A stretch of 8,974 nucleotides of DNA from NCBI GenBank assembly GCA_009921785.1, contig RFXE01000060.1, positions 1 through 8,974 of the forward strand, written 5' to 3'. Below are positions 1 to 7,536 of this stretch, one piece after another. The DNA comes from Alphaproteobacteria bacterium (lineage in GTDB: Bacteria; Pseudomonadota; Alphaproteobacteria; Rhizobiales; Beijerinckiaceae). Positions within the stretch are counted from its first letter, which is position 1. The number at the start of each line of letters is the position of its first letter. The position numbers and the translations under genes are program-made. Below the pieces are notes generated by a model. That model was not told the origin of the DNA. It made no database searches and saw only the letters and a program-made list of their open reading frames with translations.

Positions 1-1
1 G

Positions 2-187
2 GATGATCGCGAAGAAATGAAGAATCGCATCGCGGCGCTTGAAAACGAAATGGCCTTCATCAAAGAAACGCGCGCGACGATGGATATGGCGACCAATAAA
101 ACTGAAGCGGAAGTCGCCACCGCAATTGCGAGTGCCGCAAGCCGCATCGAAGAAATCGCGAAACGCCTCTCAGGCCTCGACGGTTAA
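2..187 (+). CDS. C-terminal fragment of a coiled-coil protein, 5' end outside the window
   Basis: An open frame enters from the left edge and ends with TAA at 185-187, giving 61 visible residues. The visible part is highly charged, with Glu/Lys/Arg alternating with Ala, Leu and Ile in heptad-like spacing (for example the stretch NRIAALENEMAFIK, then SRIEEIAKRLSGLDG at the very end), which suggests an amphipathic helix or coiled coil. No enzymatic motif, membrane segment or cysteine is visible. The frame is chosen because its composition is plausible for a protein and it stops just before the convergent acyl-CoA ligase gene. The frame that starts at 39 runs far into that ligase on the opposite strand and is very Arg-rich, so it is a shadow. 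An internal ATG at 17-19 exists, but the gene probably starts upstream of the window. I do not recognise the family. Its stop and that of the ligase are 7 bp apart, so no separate terminator fits between them. Confidence 0.6.
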   Translation, partial: DDREEMKNRIAALENEMAFIKETRATMDMATNKTEAEVATAIASAASRIEEIAKRLSGLDG

Positions 188-194
188 ACGCCGC

Positions 195-1823
195 TCACGC
201 GTCTTTCACGCGATCCCGCAAGACGAATTTCTGAATTTTGCCTGTCGATGTTTTGGGAAGCTCCGTAAACACAATATGGCGCGGGCATTTGAAGGCCGCG
301 AGATGCGTGCGGCACCAGGCGATCAATTCATCCGCGGTTGCCGTTTTGCCGGGCTTCAATTCAACAAAGGCGCAGGGCGTCTCGCCCCATTTCTCATCAG
401 GCTTTGCGACAACCGCCGCCGCTTGCACAGCGGGATGTTTAAACAACGCGTCTTCAACTTCAATCGAAGAGATGTTCTCGCCGCCGGAAATAATGATGTC
501 CTTGGAGCGGTCTTTCAATTGAATATAGCCGTCCGCATGACGCACGCCGAGATCGCCAGAGTGGAAATAGCCACCGCGAAACGCGTCTTCGGTTGCAGTT
601 TTATTTTTGAGATAGCCCTTCATCACGACATTGCCGGCAAACATCACTTCGCCCATCATTTCGCCATTGCGCTCGACGGGCTTCATGGTTTCGGGATCCA
701 TCACATCGAGATCCTCAAGCGCGCCATAACGCACGCCTTGGCGCGCTTTTTTCGTGGCTTGCGCAACAGGCTCGAGATCATCCCATGACTCATGCCAATC
801 ATTTACAACGGCTGGGCCATAAGTTTCGGTGAGCCCATAAAGATGGGTGACATTGAACCCCGCGGCTTTCATCCCCGCGAGCACTGCTTCGGGTGGCGGC
901 GCGGCGGCGGTGAAAAATTCAACGACATGCGGCAGTGGTTTTTTCTCGTCATCGGGCGCATTGAGCAAAGTCGACATCACGATCGGCGCGCCGCAGAGAT
1001 GCGTGACCTTATGCGTGGCAATCGCCTCATACATGAGCTTCGCGCGCACTTGTCGCAAACACACATGCGTGCCGACCGCAACCGAAATTGACCAGGGAAA
1101 ACACCAGCCATTGCAGTGAAACATTGGCAGCGTCCACAAATAGACCGGATGTTTCGCCATGCCACAGGTAAGCACATTGCCTTGCGCCAAAAGATGCGCA
1201 CCACGATGGTGGTAGACAACGCCTTTCGGATTGCCTGTTGTGCCTGAGGTATAATTCAGCGAGATCGCATCCCATTCATCGCCCGGTGCGGCGCGATGAT
1301 AATCAGCGGATTCATTTGCGATGAACTCTTCATATTCAAACGCGCCGATGCGTTCGCCCTCGCCCTGATATTCGGGATCGTCATAATCGATCACCAAAGG
1401 TTTGGCCTTGCAGGTTTCAAGCGCCGCTTTCATGAGCTTTGAAAATTCGCGATCGACAATCACAACCTTCGCTTCACCATGATCGAGCGAGAAGGAAATG
1501 ATCGCCGCATCCAATCGTGTGTTGAGCGTGTTCAACACAGCGCCCGTCATTGGCACACCATAATGGCATTCAAGCATGGCCGGTGTATTGGCGAGCAAGA
1601 TCGCCACCGTATCGCCGCGCCCAATGCCGCGCTTGGCCAACGCCGAAGCGAGTTTTTTCGAACGATCATGAAACGCGCGATAGGTCCGCCGCAAGGTGCC
1701 ATGAATAATCGCGACATGATCCGGATAGACATCCGCCGCCCGTTCCAAAAAGGTCAAAGGCGTCAAGGGCCGATAATTTGCGGGGTTTTTCGGCAGATCG
1801 AGATCGTAAATGGCGGATGGCAT
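195..1823 (-). CDS. AMP-forming acyl-CoA synthetase (ANL superfamily; DmdB / medium-chain acyl-CoA ligase type)
   Basis: This 542-residue protein has the full length and all core motifs of an acyl-adenylate/CoA ligase, which activates a carboxylic acid with ATP and then transfers it to CoA. Visible motifs are the phosphate-binding loop YTSGTTGNPKG at 191-201, YGLTETYG at 329-336, HSGD at 421-424 with the adenosine-ribose aspartate, the hinge DRSKDIIISGGENIS at 438-452, and STGKIQK at 526-532 with the expected catalytic lysine K529. There is no signal peptide or membrane span, so it should be cytoplasmic. The overall sequence style resembles the 540-residue group that includes methylmercaptopropionate-CoA ligase DmdB and short/medium-chain fatty acid ligases; the substrate cannot be read from the sequence. 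The start is supported by GAGGGAG 5 nt upstream of ATG. That site overlaps a 10-bp palindrome, GGGAGCTCCC (1824-1833). The gene is last in the minus-strand block, 84 bp after the flavoprotein gene, so co-transcription is likely but not certain. Confidence 0.93.
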   Translation of the reverse strand: MPSAIYDLDLPKNPANYRPLTPLTFLERAADVYPDHVAIIHGTLRRTYRAFHDRSKKLASALAKRGIGRGDTVAILLANTPAMLECHYGVPMTGAVLNTLNTRLDAAIISFSLDHGEAKVVIVDREFSKLMKAALETCKAKPLVIDYDDPEYQGEGERIGAFEYEEFIANESADYHRAAPGDEWDAISLNYTSGTTGNPKGVVYHHRGAHLLAQGNVLTCGMAKHPVYLWTLPMFHCNGWCFPWSISVAVGTHVCLRQVRAKLMYEAIATHKVTHLCGAPIVMSTLLNAPDDEKKPLPHVVEFFTAAAPPPEAVLAGMKAAGFNVTHLYGLTETYGPAVVNDWHESWDDLEPVAQATKKARQGVRYGALEDLDVMDPETMKPVERNGEMMGEVMFAGNVVMKGYLKNKTATEDAFRGGYFHSGDLGVRHADGYIQLKDRSKDIIISGGENISSIEVEDALFKHPAVQAAAVVAKPDEKWGETPCAFVELKPGKTATADELIAWCRTHLAAFKCPRHIVFTELPKTSTGKIQKFVLRDRVKDA

Positions 1824-1907
1824 GGGAGCTCCCTCAGTCGCTCCCCTTTCCTAACGCCCCTCTCCGCCGGTTTCAATCACACCGCGCCTGCACCTTTCGG
1901 CGAAGCT

Positions 1908-3947
1908 TCAGGCCGATTTCATCAAGCGCAGCGCATCAAAAATCGCCGCATGGATATTGCGTGAGGCCACCGCATCACCAATGCGATAGAGTGAGAAAGA
2001 GCCTTCGGAATTTCTGACAAGGGTTTGCGCCTCGCCTTTGGCAAAGGCTTTGTAATCGACTTCACCCAAATTGCGCGAGAGCGGCTTCAAGGCAAAATAT
2101 AAATCATCATTGGGCATTGTGCCTTGCTCGACCACAATCTGATCAGCGCGACGTTCTTCACGCGAGCGGTCATAATCATTGTAGAAGGTTGCGACCAAGC
2201 CATTGCCTTCGCGGCGCACGTTCTCAAGCCGCAGATTCAAACTGATCTGCGCTTTGGCTTTGTGGAGGGCTTTAAAATAGACGGGATAATTCGTGCCGCC
2301 GACATCGGGCGCCAAAGCACGCTCCGGCGTGACAAGATCAAGCTTCACACCCGCCTCGCATAAAAACTCGGCCGCGGTGAAGCCGGGATGATTGCCATTA
2401 TCATCATAAAGCAAAACGTGATCCGCAGGCTTGGCCGCACCTGACAAAATATCCCATGTCGTTGTCACAAGCTCTTCGCCGCTTTTGAGAAATGACGTGT
2501 TCGGCACACCGCCTGTCGCAATAACAACCATGTCGGGCTTAAGCGCAACAACATCATCCGCTTCGGCGTAAGTGTTGAATTTGAAGTCTGCGCCATCGCG
2601 CGTCGCTTCACTCATACGCCAATCGGCAATTCCTAGAATTTCACGACGGCGTTTCAACCCTGCGGCAACAAGCAGCTGACCGCCGGGCTTATCGCCTGCC
2701 TCTAACACCGTCACTTTATGACCGCGCGCAGCCGCAACGCGCGCGGCTTCCAATCCCGCAGGCCCCGCACCGATGATCACAACATGTTTGGGCTCAACCG
2801 CACGGTCTGAGATGACATGCGGCATGAAGGATTCACGTCCCGTTGCCGCATTGTGAATACACAGCGCCTCGCCGCCAAAATAAATGCGATCGATGCAATA
2901 GCCCATACCGACACAAGGGCGGATTTCATGCTCGCGGCCTTCCGCCACTTTACGTGCAATATGCGGATCGGCCATATGCGCACGCGTCATACCGACGAGA
3001 TCGAGCTTGCCGGATGCCACCGCATGACGCGCGGTCGCAACATCCTGAATACGCGCCGCATGAAAGACCGGAAATTTCGTGACCTCTTTCACCTCGCCCG
3101 CAAAATCGAGATACGGCGCGGAGCGCGCACCCATGCCGGGAATGACCGAAGACAGTGCTTCATCCGTATCGATATGACCTTTGATGATGTTCAAGAAATC
3201 AATTTGACCGGTGCCGACTATTTTCTCCGCAATCGCCAGACCTTCTTCGCGTGAAAGGCCGATATCCCAATCTTCATCCACGACGAGGCGGGAGCCGACA
3301 ATAAAATCGGGCCCCACGCGTTTGCGCACCGCATCAATCACCTGCAAGGCAAAGCGCAAACGGTTATCAAGTGCGCCGCCATAGTCATCATCTCGACGAT
3401 TGGTGACAGGCGACCAGAATTGATCAACAAGATGGCCATACATTTCAAACTCAATACCATCCATACCGCCTGCTTTGCAGCGCTCGGCGGCATCGGCATA
3501 GTCATTCAAAATGCGCGCAATGTCCCAATCTTCAATGATTTTTGGCATTGAGCGATGCGCCTGCTCGCGCACCATTGAGGGCGCGAGCACCGGCAACCAA
3601 TCTTTTTTATTGTAACTCGTGCGACGGCCAAGATGGGTGATTTGAATCATCACCGCCGCGCCATGCTCATGCACGCTGTCGGTGAGCGCTTTGAGATGCG
3701 GCACAACTTCATCTCGGAACAATTCGATATTGCCGAAGGCTTGCGGCGAATCCGCCGACACAACCGACGAACCGCCGATCATCGTGAGACCAATACCGCC
3801 TTTAGCTTTCTCGGTCTGATAGAGCCGATAGCGTTCTTTCGGCATACCGTCATCAGTATAGGCCGGCTCATGGGCGGTCGACATGAATCGGTTGCGCAGT
3901 GTCAGATTTTTCAGCGTGAAGGGTTGGAGGAGCGGATCATTCGACAT
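1908..3947 (-). CDS. DgcA/StcD-like N-methyl amine demethylase, trimethylamine dehydrogenase family flavoprotein
   Basis: This 679-residue protein has the two-part build of trimethylamine dehydrogenase and 2,4-dienoyl-CoA reductase. An Old Yellow Enzyme-type FMN barrel covers about residues 5-340, with a catalytic-region His at 172 and the YGG-LDNRLRF signature at 189-199. A cysteine region follows at 345-363. A C-terminal FAD/NAD(P)-type domain begins with GAGPAG at 393-398, with an acidic strand end at E416. Within the family it looks closest to DgcA (dimethylglycine demethylation) and StcD (N-methylproline demethylase), which oxidatively remove N-methyl groups; this is from memory of family members, not a search. 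Only three of the four cysteines that bind the 4Fe-4S cluster in trimethylamine dehydrogenase are present (C345, C351, C363); position 348 is Met. The ATG lies 15 bp after the mttB-like stop with only a weak ribosome-binding site (GAG about 12 nt upstream), which suggests translational coupling. The substrate is probably dimethylglycine or another secondary/tertiary N-methyl amine. Confidence 0.85.
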   Translation of the reverse strand: MSNDPLLQPFTLKNLTLRNRFMSTAHEPAYTDDGMPKERYRLYQTEKAKGGIGLTMIGGSSVVSADSPQAFGNIELFRDEVVPHLKALTDSVHEHGAAVMIQITHLGRRTSYNKKDWLPVLAPSMVREQAHRSMPKIIEDWDIARILNDYADAAERCKAGGMDGIEFEMYGHLVDQFWSPVTNRRDDDYGGALDNRLRFALQVIDAVRKRVGPDFIVGSRLVVDEDWDIGLSREEGLAIAEKIVGTGQIDFLNIIKGHIDTDEALSSVIPGMGARSAPYLDFAGEVKEVTKFPVFHAARIQDVATARHAVASGKLDLVGMTRAHMADPHIARKVAEGREHEIRPCVGMGYCIDRIYFGGEALCIHNAATGRESFMPHVISDRAVEPKHVVIIGAGPAGLEAARVAAARGHKVTVLEAGDKPGGQLLVAAGLKRRREILGIADWRMSEATRDGADFKFNTYAEADDVVALKPDMVVIATGGVPNTSFLKSGEELVTTTWDILSGAAKPADHVLLYDDNGNHPGFTAAEFLCEAGVKLDLVTPERALAPDVGGTNYPVYFKALHKAKAQISLNLRLENVRREGNGLVATFYNDYDRSREERRADQIVVEQGTMPNDDLYFALKPLSRNLGEVDYKAFAKGEAQTLVRNSEGSFSLYRIGDAVASRNIHAAIFDALRLMKSA

Positions 3948-3962
3948 CGTCAGATTGAACTC

Positions 3963-5519
3963 TCAATACCACGCGTCAGGTACGGCTGCCTTCTTTGCTT
4001 CAATCACCGCGCGCAATTCTTCGTCTTTTGCCGGATCAAGTTCTGGCGGCTGATATTCCGCGAGGATCTTCTTCCATTTGCGGTTGGCGCGCTTTTGAAT
4101 ATCAAGCGAGCCTTCATCCTGCCATTGCTCGAAGGAGTTATTGTCGGATGTTTCAAAATCATAAAACGCCGTTTCATAATTCCGCATCGTATGAGCAGAG
4201 CCCAAGAAATGTTTGCCCGGTTCGACTTCTTGGAAGGCATCATGCGCCAGTGCGTTTTCATCCGTTGGCAGATTGCCGGCAATCACATGATAGGCGCCGC
4301 ATTGCTCGACATCCATGATGAATTTTTCATAAGACATCGAGAGCGCACCCTCTGCCCACCCTGCGGCATGGAGAATGAAATGCGCGCCGCATAAAAATGC
4401 GGGCCACATTGAATTGGCGCTTTCATAAGCGGCTTGCGCATCGGGAATTTTCGATGCGCAAAGATTGCCACCGCAGCGCAACGGCACGCCCAAGCGGCGT
4501 GCGAGCTGACCGATGGCGAAATAGCCGAGCGCGGGCTCAGGTGTGCCGAATGTCGGCGCACCAGATTTCAACGACATGGATGAAAGAAAGTTGCCGAGAA
4601 TCGCAGGCGCACCCGGACGCTCCAATTGCGTGAGCGCCACGCACACCATCGCTTCAGCAAAACATTGCGCGAGCGCACCGGCGGTGGTCACCGGACCCAT
4701 CGCGCCGCCCAAAATAAACGGCACGCATACCGCGGCTTGGTTTGCCGCCGCATAAGTGCGGATGACGCGGCTCGCTTCCCCATCAAGCACGAGCGGCGAA
4801 TTGGTGTTTACATTGCCGAGAATGACGCAATTTTTGTCGACAAAATCTTCGCCAAATAACACGCGGCAAAGCTCAATGGATTCAGCCGCGCGCGGCGCGG
4901 TTGTTACCGAGCCCATAAAGGCCTTGTCGGAATACTTCATATGCGAATAGACCATCTCGAGATGGCGCTTGTTTACGGGAAGATCAACCGGCTCGCATAC
5001 GGTGCCGCCCGAATGATGCAGATAGGGCGTCGAATAGGCGAGCTTGATGAAATTCTGGAAGTCTTCAATCGTGCCATAGCGACGGCCTTTGTCGATATCG
5101 GTGACAAATGGGGAGCCATAGGCAGGTGAGAATACTGTATTGCTTCCCCCAATCACAACACTGCGTGCGGGGTTGCGTGCGTGTTGGATAAATTCACGCG
5201 GTGTGGTCTTTTGAATAATCGAACGGATTAGCCCACGCGGAAAGCGCATGCGTTGCCCATCGACACTTGCGCCCGCCTTTTTGAAGAGCGCAATCGCCTC
5301 ATCATCGCCGCGAATCTCAAAGCCAATTTCTTCGAGAATTCGATCTGCTTCATTCTCGAGCGCAACGAGCCCGTCCTCGCTCAACATTTCATAAGGCGGG
5401 ATCAGGCGTTTGATGTAAGCGGGTGCGGCTTGGCCGCCACGGCTTTTCTGGCGGGCATCGCGACCGCCGGAACGGGTACGACGGGGAGCGGACTCATTCA
5501 CCGTTTCTGTGACCGACAT
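3963..5519 (-). CDS. MttB-family (trimethylamine/glycine betaine) corrinoid methyltransferase, non-pyrrolysine type
   Basis: This 518-residue protein belongs to the MttB family, which transfers a methyl group from a quaternary or tertiary amine to a cob(I)alamin-carrying protein. Visible family features include a basic N-terminus rich in Arg and Gly (residues 12-30), FSPAYGSPFV at 130-139, the Gly-rich stretch GGAMGPVTTAGALAQ at 271-285, SKIPDAQAAYE at 356-366, and HAAGWAEGALSMSYEKFIMD at 384-403. The frame is open throughout without an in-frame amber codon. It therefore belongs with the non-pyrrolysine relatives, of which the characterised Desulfitobacterium MtgB demethylates glycine betaine and others use proline betaine, carnitine or gamma-butyrobetaine. 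The start is supported by GGGGAGGG just upstream of ATG at 5519. It is followed after 15 bp by the DgcA/StcD-like gene and preceded by betA, which favours a betaine substrate. No corrinoid protein or corrinoid:folate methyltransferase gene is in the window, so its partner must be encoded elsewhere. Confidence 0.9.
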   Translation of the reverse strand: MSVTETVNESAPRRTRSGGRDARQKSRGGQAAPAYIKRLIPPYEMLSEDGLVALENEADRILEEIGFEIRGDDEAIALFKKAGASVDGQRMRFPRGLIRSIIQKTTPREFIQHARNPARSVVIGGSNTVFSPAYGSPFVTDIDKGRRYGTIEDFQNFIKLAYSTPYLHHSGGTVCEPVDLPVNKRHLEMVYSHMKYSDKAFMGSVTTAPRAAESIELCRVLFGEDFVDKNCVILGNVNTNSPLVLDGEASRVIRTYAAANQAAVCVPFILGGAMGPVTTAGALAQCFAEAMVCVALTQLERPGAPAILGNFLSSMSLKSGAPTFGTPEPALGYFAIGQLARRLGVPLRCGGNLCASKIPDAQAAYESANSMWPAFLCGAHFILHAAGWAEGALSMSYEKFIMDVEQCGAYHVIAGNLPTDENALAHDAFQEVEPGKHFLGSAHTMRNYETAFYDFETSDNNSFEQWQDEGSLDIQKRANRKWKKILAEYQPPELDPAKDEELRAVIEAKKAAVPDAWY

Positions 5520-5629
5520 AGCCCACCCTCCCCGTTACTCATTACCTTTTCCACGGCCGCCTTCATGTGCGGTCCGCTCTTGGTTCTCATCTTTACTTGA
5601 ATCAAGCCAATATAAAACTTGAAAAATAT
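5520..5629 (-). promoter_or_regulatory. Spacer between betA and the mttB-like gene, no convincing terminator
   Basis: The 110 bp between the betA stop and the mttB-like start has an AT-rich half near betA (about 5590-5630). On the minus strand it holds short TCAAG/CTTGA complementary pieces (5596-5606 and 5618-5622) that could form only 5-bp stems. No T-run follows a stem, so I see no intrinsic terminator, and read-through from betA is plausible. A minus-strand promoter in the AT-rich half (TATATT-like at about 5610-5615) is possible, but no good -35 partner was found. Confidence 0.25.
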
Positions 5630-7291
5630 TCACCGTTGCGCGGTCTGCCAATTATCCGGCTTGAAATAAGGCGCGTTGGATGAGGGCAAGGGCGTGCGGC
5701 CGAGAATAATGTCAGACGCCTTCTCGCCCATCATAATGGCGGGGGCATTAAGATTGCCTGTTGTGACGCGGGGCATGATTGAGGTGTCGACAATATGAAG
5801 CCCCTCGACACCAATGACTTTCGTTTCCGGATCAACAACGGCCATTGGATCATCAACAGCGCCCATCTTGCATGTGCCGCAGGGATGATACGCGCTTTCA
5901 ACCTTCTTTTTTAAGAAGGCATCAATTTCGTCATCGGTTTGAACGCGCACGCCCGGTTGCAGCTCTTCACCGCGATAGGGATCGAAGGCCGCTTGCGCAA
6001 AAATCTCGCGCGTTAATCGCACACTCGCGCGCATTTCAATCCAGTCTTCTTCATGACTCATATAATTGAAGCACACGCGCGGCTTATCGAGCGGATCGGG
6101 TGAACGTAAACGCACCCAACCGCGACTCTTTGAACGCATAGATCCCACATGAACTTGAAATCCATGCGCTTCCGCTTTCACGCTGCCATCATAGGCAATC
6201 GCGGCGGGCAAGAAATGATATTGAATATCGGCATAAGGCACACCGGGGCGTGAGCGAATAAAGCCGCAACTTTCAAAGTGATTGGTGGCGCCCAATCCCG
6301 TTTTGAAAAAGAACCATCGCGCGCCAATCAATAATTTACCGAGCGGATTCATCCATGAATAAAGCGTCACAGGCTTCGTGCAGGCTTGTTGAAAATAGAA
6401 TTCAAGATGATCCTGCAAATTCTCGCCCACACCCGGACGATCCGCCAAAACGGAAATGCCCTGCGCATGCAATTCCTCTGCGGGTCCGATGCCTGAGAGT
6501 TTTAAAAGCTGTGGCGAATTGATCGGTCCGCCCGCGAGAATTACCGAACGGCGTGCGCGGAGTGTGATCACATCACTCCCGCGACGATATTCGACACCGA
6601 CGGCGCGTCGCCCTTCAAAGAGAATCCGCGTCACTTGCGCGTTAGTAACAAGCTCGAGATTCGCGCGCTTCAATGCGGGCCGCAAATAGGCGGAAGCGGT
6701 GCTCCAACGCTTGCCTTTATGGATCGTGCGATCCATCCGGCCAAAACCTTCTTGGCGATAGCCGTTCACATCACTCGTCGCCGCGTAGCCCGCTTGCTCG
6801 GCCGCTTGAACGAAAATCGAATAGAGCGGATTTTTCATCGGGCCGTAGCTGGTATGAAGCGGACCGTCGCCGCCGCGATAATCATCACCGCCTTCGGCGC
6901 GGGATTCGGCGCGCTTAAAATAGGGCAGCACATGGCGGTAACCCCAGCCTTGCGCGCCCATCTCTTCCCAGCCGTCGTAATCCTGCGGATTGCCGCGAAT
7001 ATAGACCATGCCATTGACGGAGGAGCCGCCGCCGATTACCCGGCCGCGCGGCAAATCCATGACCCGACCATCGAGATAGGGTTCGGGCTCAGTGTGATAA
7101 CCCCAGCTATATTTTTTCATCCCCATCGGTATCGAAAGCGCGGTCGGCATATCGATAAAAATCGAACGGTCGCTGCCGCCGGCCTCGAGGACCGCCACGC
7201 GATGGGACCCATCCGCACTCAACCGATCCGCGAGAACACTACCCGCCGAACCCGCACCGATAATGACAAAATCCGCTTCCCGAAGGGACAT
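5630..7291 (-). CDS. betA: Choline dehydrogenase BetA (GMC oxidoreductase)
   Basis: This 553-residue FAD enzyme oxidises choline to betaine aldehyde, and often on to glycine betaine, at the inner membrane face or in the cytoplasm. The FAD Rossmann motif GAGSAG is at 12-17 and the adenine-ribose acid at E36. The first GMC signature is at 81-100 (PRGRVIGGGSSVNGMVY), the second around GGPINSPQLLKLSGIGP (254-270), and the C-terminal SAYHPCGTCKMG at 466-477 carries the catalytic His469, with Asn513 in TTGNLNAPA. This His/Asn pair matches the arrangement known from choline oxidase. Length and many segments agree with rhizobial BetA. The start at 7291 is chosen because the FAD motif begins 11 residues later and AGGG lies 7 nt upstream. 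The open frame extends 80 codons further (to 7531), but that part is low-complexity and would cover the divergent promoter region. It is the first gene of the minus-strand block and diverges from choX. No betB or betI is seen. Confidence 0.93.
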   Translation of the reverse strand: MSLREADFVIIGAGSAGSVLADRLSADGSHRVAVLEAGGSDRSIFIDMPTALSIPMGMKKYSWGYHTEPEPYLDGRVMDLPRGRVIGGGSSVNGMVYIRGNPQDYDGWEEMGAQGWGYRHVLPYFKRAESRAEGGDDYRGGDGPLHTSYGPMKNPLYSIFVQAAEQAGYAATSDVNGYRQEGFGRMDRTIHKGKRWSTASAYLRPALKRANLELVTNAQVTRILFEGRRAVGVEYRRGSDVITLRARRSVILAGGPINSPQLLKLSGIGPAEELHAQGISVLADRPGVGENLQDHLEFYFQQACTKPVTLYSWMNPLGKLLIGARWFFFKTGLGATNHFESCGFIRSRPGVPYADIQYHFLPAAIAYDGSVKAEAHGFQVHVGSMRSKSRGWVRLRSPDPLDKPRVCFNYMSHEEDWIEMRASVRLTREIFAQAAFDPYRGEELQPGVRVQTDDEIDAFLKKKVESAYHPCGTCKMGAVDDPMAVVDPETKVIGVEGLHIVDTSIMPRVTTGNLNAPAIMMGEKASDIILGRTPLPSSNAPYFKPDNWQTAQR

Positions 7292-7536
7292 TGAGCGACC
7301 CTGACCTCTTTCTGGCGAGAATTTCAGCTTCGACAGAATAGCCGACTGCGTAGCAATCCCCGCCAGAAACCGACACGAAGTTGAGTTTATGCGTCGGCTT
7401 TCAGAAAGGGGGTGACAAAAGACGTGCCAGATTGTTTGATGTTCATGATGACTGTCGGTCACCCAAAATGGGAGCTGACGGCACGAAACTGGGGGCCAAA
7501 AAACGGCCTGGGCAATTAGATGGGAGATCACGCCTC
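7292..7536. promoter_or_regulatory. Divergent betA / choX control region
   Basis: These 245 bp separate the divergent starts of betA and choX and must hold the promoters of both, so shared regulation is likely. On the choX side GGGAGA (7522-7527) is 9 nt before the ATG at 7537 and fixes that start. On the betA side AGGG (complement of 7299-7302) lies 7 nt before its ATG. I could not find a convincing sigma-70 -35/-10 pair on either strand, nor a sigma-54 site. Two spaced inverted repeats are present: TTTCTGGCG / CGCCAGAAA (7309-7317 and 7361-7369) and the weaker GGGTGAC / GTCACCC (7410-7416 and 7458-7464). No protein-coding gene is credible here. Confidence 0.6.
7309..7369. repeat. Spaced 9-bp perfect inverted repeat in the betA-choX control region
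   Basis: TTTCTGGCG at 7309-7317 is perfectly repeated in inverted form as CGCCAGAAA at 7361-7369. The centres are 52 bp apart, close to five helical turns. The left arm sits just upstream of the betA ribosome-binding site. By a rough count, a 9-bp inverted pair in 245 bp is expected by chance about once in ten such regions, so an operator pair for a looping repressor is possible but unproven. Confidence 0.3.

Noticed and set aside
39..788. 249-codon plus-strand open frame covering the upstream gene end and the ligase 3' half
   Set aside because: It is a shadow on the strand opposite the motif-complete acyl-CoA ligase, has very Arg/His-rich composition and no recognisable motif; the frame ending at 187 is the better reading for the first bases.
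3633..4394. 253-codon plus-strand open frame across the mttB-like/flavoprotein junction
   Set aside because: It is antisense to two strongly supported genes, has low-complexity Arg/His/Ile-rich sequence and no good ribosome-binding site.
3963..5519. Pyrrolysine-type trimethylamine methyltransferase
   Set aside because: The whole coding frame is free of in-frame amber codons, so it belongs to the non-pyrrolysine part of the family.
5596..5622. Terminator after betA formed by CTTGA/TCAAG pieces
   Set aside because: The stems are only 5 bp and AT-rich, and no U-tract follows in the direction of betA transcription.
6635..7294. 219-codon plus-strand open frame opposite betA
   Set aside because: It is antisense to the conserved N-terminal half of BetA, with composition typical of a shadow frame.
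7292..7531. 80-codon N-terminal extension of betA
   Set aside because: The FAD-binding motif sits 11 residues after the internal Met at 7291, as in other BetA proteins; the extension shows no domain and would fill the divergent promoter region.
7381..7536. 52-codon upstream extension of choX from a TTG codon
   Set aside because: A normal signal peptide and ribosome-binding site mark ATG 7537 as the start; an extension would bury the signal peptide.
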